Position numbers and translations under genes: made by a program
Shown here: piece by piece, positions 63,284-64,000 of the stretch
How the letters are laid out: each line of letters starts with the position of its first letter
Position numbering within the stretch: position 1 is the stretch's first letter
The notes under the pieces: model-generated
The model's input: only the letters and a program-made list of their open reading frames with translations
Told to the model about the DNA's origin: nothing
The model's database searches: none
DNA from: Saprospiraceae bacterium
Lineage (GTDB): Bacteria; Bacteroidota; Bacteroidia; Chitinophagales; Saprospiraceae
Assembly (NCBI GenBank): GCA_016714445.1
Contig: JADJNF010000005.1
Span: forward strand, 62,001 to 126,000
DNA length: 64,000 nucleotides
Direction of reading: 5' to 3'

Positions 63284-63568
63284 TTAACAATAGGGGGAGC
63301 ATTTTGGGCATGGGCAGCTAATGTTATGTACACACATACTTCCATCACTTTTAAACCCAGTCCCTATACAAGATGGACAACTATCATGTAAACATGGTCG
63401 CCAATTTTGGTTTAGTTTACTCTGAAGATTATCTATATGTTGTTTTTGCCTTCGCCACAAGTCTTCTTCGTACTGTCTACGAATAGTATCTACCGATTTA
63501 TAACTAGTACCATAATCATCAATACTTTGATTTGAGTTAGTACCGTCCGTCGTTATATTAATTTTCAT
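63284..63568 (-). CDS. DnaJ-type zinc-ribbon protein
   Basis: A 94-residue protein. The first 55 residues are a polar helix. The C-terminal 40 carry CLHDSCPSCIGTGF, then CVHNISCPCPKC, i.e. paired CxxC/CxC knuckles with a GTG turn like the DnaJ zinc finger. It should bind one or two zinc ions. The start overlaps the stop of the methyltransferase by 4 nt, so translation is coupled. The target is unknown. Confidence 0.55.
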   Translation of the reverse strand: MKINITTDGTNSNQSIDDYGTSYKSVDTIRRQYEEDLWRRQKQHIDNLQSKLNQNWRPCLHDSCPSCIGTGFKSDGSMCVHNISCPCPKCSPYC

Positions 63569-64000
63569 AATTTTATGTTTTTAAGTATTTCACAAATTAC
63601 ATCTACGGTCCAACCATTTCCTAGCATTTTGTACCTGTGCATATCGGCTACATGATTCGTATAGTTATCTGGCACAGTTTGTAGCCGCTCACATTCTATA
63701 GGAGTAAGTCTCCTCAACAACTCTTTAACTACACCATACGGTACTCCCTTATACATATTTGCTGTCAAACATGCTGCTTTTTTATCAAGTTCATTTGTAT
63801 GATATTCCCATCTTGGCTTACCATTCCGTAATCTACCCATGTACTCAATAGCTTTATCAGATAGCTTATACTTATCAAGCACTACCCAATTATCTTTTTG
63901 AACAGTTGTTAGAGAGTTTGACTTATTATCAGGTCTTAATTCAACTACTTGAATAGTTGGTTTAGATGTAGGCATTACCTCATCAACTAAATACCTACCT
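63565..64000 (-). CDS. C5-cytosine DNA methyltransferase, C-terminal part
   Basis: The frame is open to the right edge (last 144 or so residues). Motif IX-like RRLTPIECERLQTVPDNYT and motif X-like YKMLGNGWTVDVICEIL are those of Dcm-type enzymes. The preceding segment (NSLTTVQKDNWVV ... TANMYKG) belongs to the target-recognition part. The catalytic PCQ motif lies beyond the window. It would methylate phage DNA at cytosine C5, probably against host restriction. An internal ATG at 63975 is not the true start. Confidence 0.8.
   Translation of the reverse strand, partial: GRYLVDEVMPTSKPTIQVVELRPDNKSNSLTTVQKDNWVVLDKYKLSDKAIEYMGRLRNGKPRWEYHTNELDKKAACLTANMYKGVPYGVVKELLRRLTPIECERLQTVPDNYTNHVADMHRYKMLGNGWTVDVICEILKNIKL

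Noticed and set aside
1..64000. CRISPR arrays, rRNA genes, IS elements
   Set aside because: No regularly spaced identical repeats, no rRNA-like sequence and no transposase or terminal inverted repeats were seen.

Overview
The window is a 64-kb piece of a large, AT-rich tailed bacteriophage (Caudoviricetes) that very probably infects a Bacteroidota host. The host call rests on sigma-ABfr-type promoters (TTTG, about 20 nt, TAnnTTTG) at 29049-29080, 38694-38725 and, less perfectly, 21667-21699. A-rich gene leaders without clear Shine-Dalgarno sequences and a SprB-like repeat in a fibre gene agree with it. The gene set (portal, scaffold, capsid, neck and nozzle proteins, packaged giant proteins) fits a podovirus-type, crAss-like or sister lineage. 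I cannot fix the family, because the replication genes and most of the terminase lie outside the window.

Layout. 1-7780 is the head module: the end of an upstream gene, portal, acidic scaffold candidate, major capsid protein, a GIY-YIG homing-type endonuclease gene without a normal start codon, and two neck/connector candidates. 7780-21663 is a run of cysteine-rich virion proteins, including a 1569-residue protein with an EGF-like, disulfide-type N-terminal half, and repeat-containing fibres. 21661-27111 is a fibre/adhesin patchwork whose codon style changes several times and which contains broken reading frames, as expected of a host-range cassette in flux. 27112-29030 is a lysis cassette (small membrane proteins and an M15 peptidase) closed by a strong terminator.

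29031-38656 starts with a good promoter and encodes a T5 A1-like protein with a metallophosphatase-type core, three small connector/tail proteins and a 1936-residue nozzle/stabilisation-type protein that contains a membrane hairpin. 38694-61471 starts with another promoter and encodes a multi-pass membrane protein, two GG-motif internal virion candidates, a protein with a lysozyme-like domain, and then a giant polyvalent gene. This gene would encode 4992 residues but is interrupted by one in-frame TGA at 52820. A cysteine-rich 785-residue protein closes the block.

A bidirectional terminator lies at 61672-61697. Beyond it, genes run on the minus strand and look early or metabolic: a small basic protein, a dATP/dGTP diphosphohydrolase-like/HAD fusion, a decayed stretch, a DnaJ-type zinc-ribbon protein and the C-terminus of a C5-cytosine DNA methyltransferase that runs off the right edge.

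All three stop codons end apparently genuine genes (TGA at 28880, 30679 and 39078; TAG at 5383, 7078 and 11934), so wholesale stop reassignment is unlikely. The lone TGA in the giant gene therefore needs its own explanation.
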